The position numbers and the translations under genes were made by a program. The notes beneath the pieces were generated by a model. It saw only the letters and a list, made by a program, of their open reading frames with translations, was not told the origin of the DNA and did not search any database. DNA of 64,000 nucleotides from positions 434,001 to 498,000 of the forward strand of contig JADWQD010000016.1 in the NCBI GenBank assembly GCA_016110215.1. The letters run 5' to 3'. Source of the DNA: Capronia americana (Eukaryota; Ascomycota; Eurotiomycetes; Chaetothyriales; Herpotrichiellaceae). This document shows positions 63,550-64,000 of this stretch, piece by piece. The stretch's first letter is position 1. Each line of letters begins with the position of its first letter.

Positions 63550-64000
63550 TTAGTCCACTAGAATTGATTTCTCCAAGACAGAGTAATGTTGGAAGAAACT
63601 GCTGAAGAGTCTGATAGCGTGGTGCACGTCGTCGGCACCACCTGTCTCACGACAACTGTGCATTGAGAGCTGCGGATTTCCGAGGTCAAGGGTACGTGCA
63701 CCGAGATGAGCAGACAACATCGGCCCGATTGTGCTGCCGCAGCTGGAATCGTTTCGCACCACAAACAGCTGCAATGGGACGCCCTCGGGATCGGTGTCGA
63801 TCAGCTTTGCCGCCTTGCGCGCGACCTCCTGGAGCAGCACGATCCCAGGAGAGTTGGTAGCATATCTAGCATTGGCATTGATCTTGATGACAGGACCTTG
63901 GTTCATCTCGGGTCGGTGGTCGGATTCGTACTTGCCGCCGTAGTTCGGGTTGACTGAGTGAGCCATGTCTGCCGAGAGGAGGAAAGAGCTTGATAGGGTC
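63550..64000 (-). CDS. aspartyl aminopeptidase (M18 family), C-terminal part
   Basis: A partial gene entering from the right edge; about 150 residues are visible, without an intron. The M18 C-terminal signature is clear: FLLSADMAHSVNPNYGGKYE (the Asp and His region of the metal site), GPVIKINANARYATNSPG, PLQLFVVRNDSSCGSTIGP, LGARTLDLGNPQLSMHSCRETGG (a metal-ligand His in SMHS) and a final FFQHYSVLEKSILVD. Aspartyl aminopeptidase is a dodecameric zinc enzyme that removes N-terminal Asp and Glu; in yeast homologues are cytosolic or vacuolar. The whole C-terminal catalytic part is intact. The N-terminal half lies beyond 64000. Confidence 0.93.
   Translation of the reverse strand, partial: TLSSSFLLSADMAHSVNPNYGGKYESDHRPEMNQGPVIKINANARYATNSPGIVLLQEVARKAAKLIDTDPEGVPLQLFVVRNDSSCGSTIGPMLSAHLGARTLDLGNPQLSMHSCRETGGADDVHHAIRLFSSFFQHYSVLEKSILVD

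Overview
The window is nuclear DNA of a filamentous ascomycete (Pezizomycotina). Short spliceosomal introns (43-88 nt, GT...CTGAC/CTAAC...AG) interrupt about half of the genes. Several families are typical of this subphylum: CFEM GPI proteins, a Clr5-domain protein, a GH128 glucanase, fungal transcription-factor domains and a Clp/T5orf172-type GIY-YIG protein. The class is not certain; Dothideomycetes or Eurotiomycetes would fit. No rRNA, tRNA, CRISPR, virus or intact transposon was recognised. All gene identities come from recognising protein families by eye, and exon borders from splice signals plus frame continuity.

Region 1 (1-31 kb) is mainly conserved housekeeping DNA. It holds a Derlin N-terminus cut by the left edge, the centromeric histone CENP-A (two exons, no long single ORF), HIS3, complex I subunit B14/NDUFA6, RNA polymerase I/III subunit RPC19, a conserved disordered protein, a zinc alcohol dehydrogenase-like MDR, RRP36, an FCP1-like HAD protein, the cohesin loader MAU2/SCC4 with a large polyQ/QH tract, a YheT/EHT1-type alpha/beta hydrolase, LOC1, a small two-helix membrane protein, a Clr5 protein with C-terminal octapeptide repeats, a tiny membrane protein, an NmrA-like reductase and an RFC small subunit. 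Many genes are paired head to head over 200-550 bp (HIS3/NDUFA6, RRP36/FCP1-like, MAU2/hydrolase, LOC1/HIG1-like, NmrA/RFC) or tail to tail with under 150 bp between them.

Region 2 (31-45 kb) is looser and accessory in character. It has two separate CFEM cell-wall proteins, a large four-helix membrane glycoprotein, a 103-bp in-frame paralogous fragment of that glycoprotein lying 1.3 kb downstream of the matching segment beside a small C2H2 ORF, a zinc-cluster-less fungal regulator with a 23-nt exon, and the Ras-palmitoylation subunit ERF4.

Region 3 (45-53 kb) looks like a small catabolic cluster: an ATZ/TRZ-type amidohydrolase, a regulator that has lost its DNA-binding N-terminus, a cupin, and a nine-exon MFS transporter. 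Region 4 (53-64 kb) holds an unrecognised Gly/His-rich protein, a GH128 glucanase-like protein without a signal peptide, a PHO13-type phosphatase, a long T5orf172 protein and the C-terminus of an M18 aspartyl aminopeptidase cut by the right edge.

No single spectacular new system is evident. The best leads are the CENP-A gene, the octapeptide-tailed Clr5 protein, the Gly/Trp-rich CFEM protein, the amidohydrolase cluster, and the orphan proteins at 34.7 kb and 54.8 kb.
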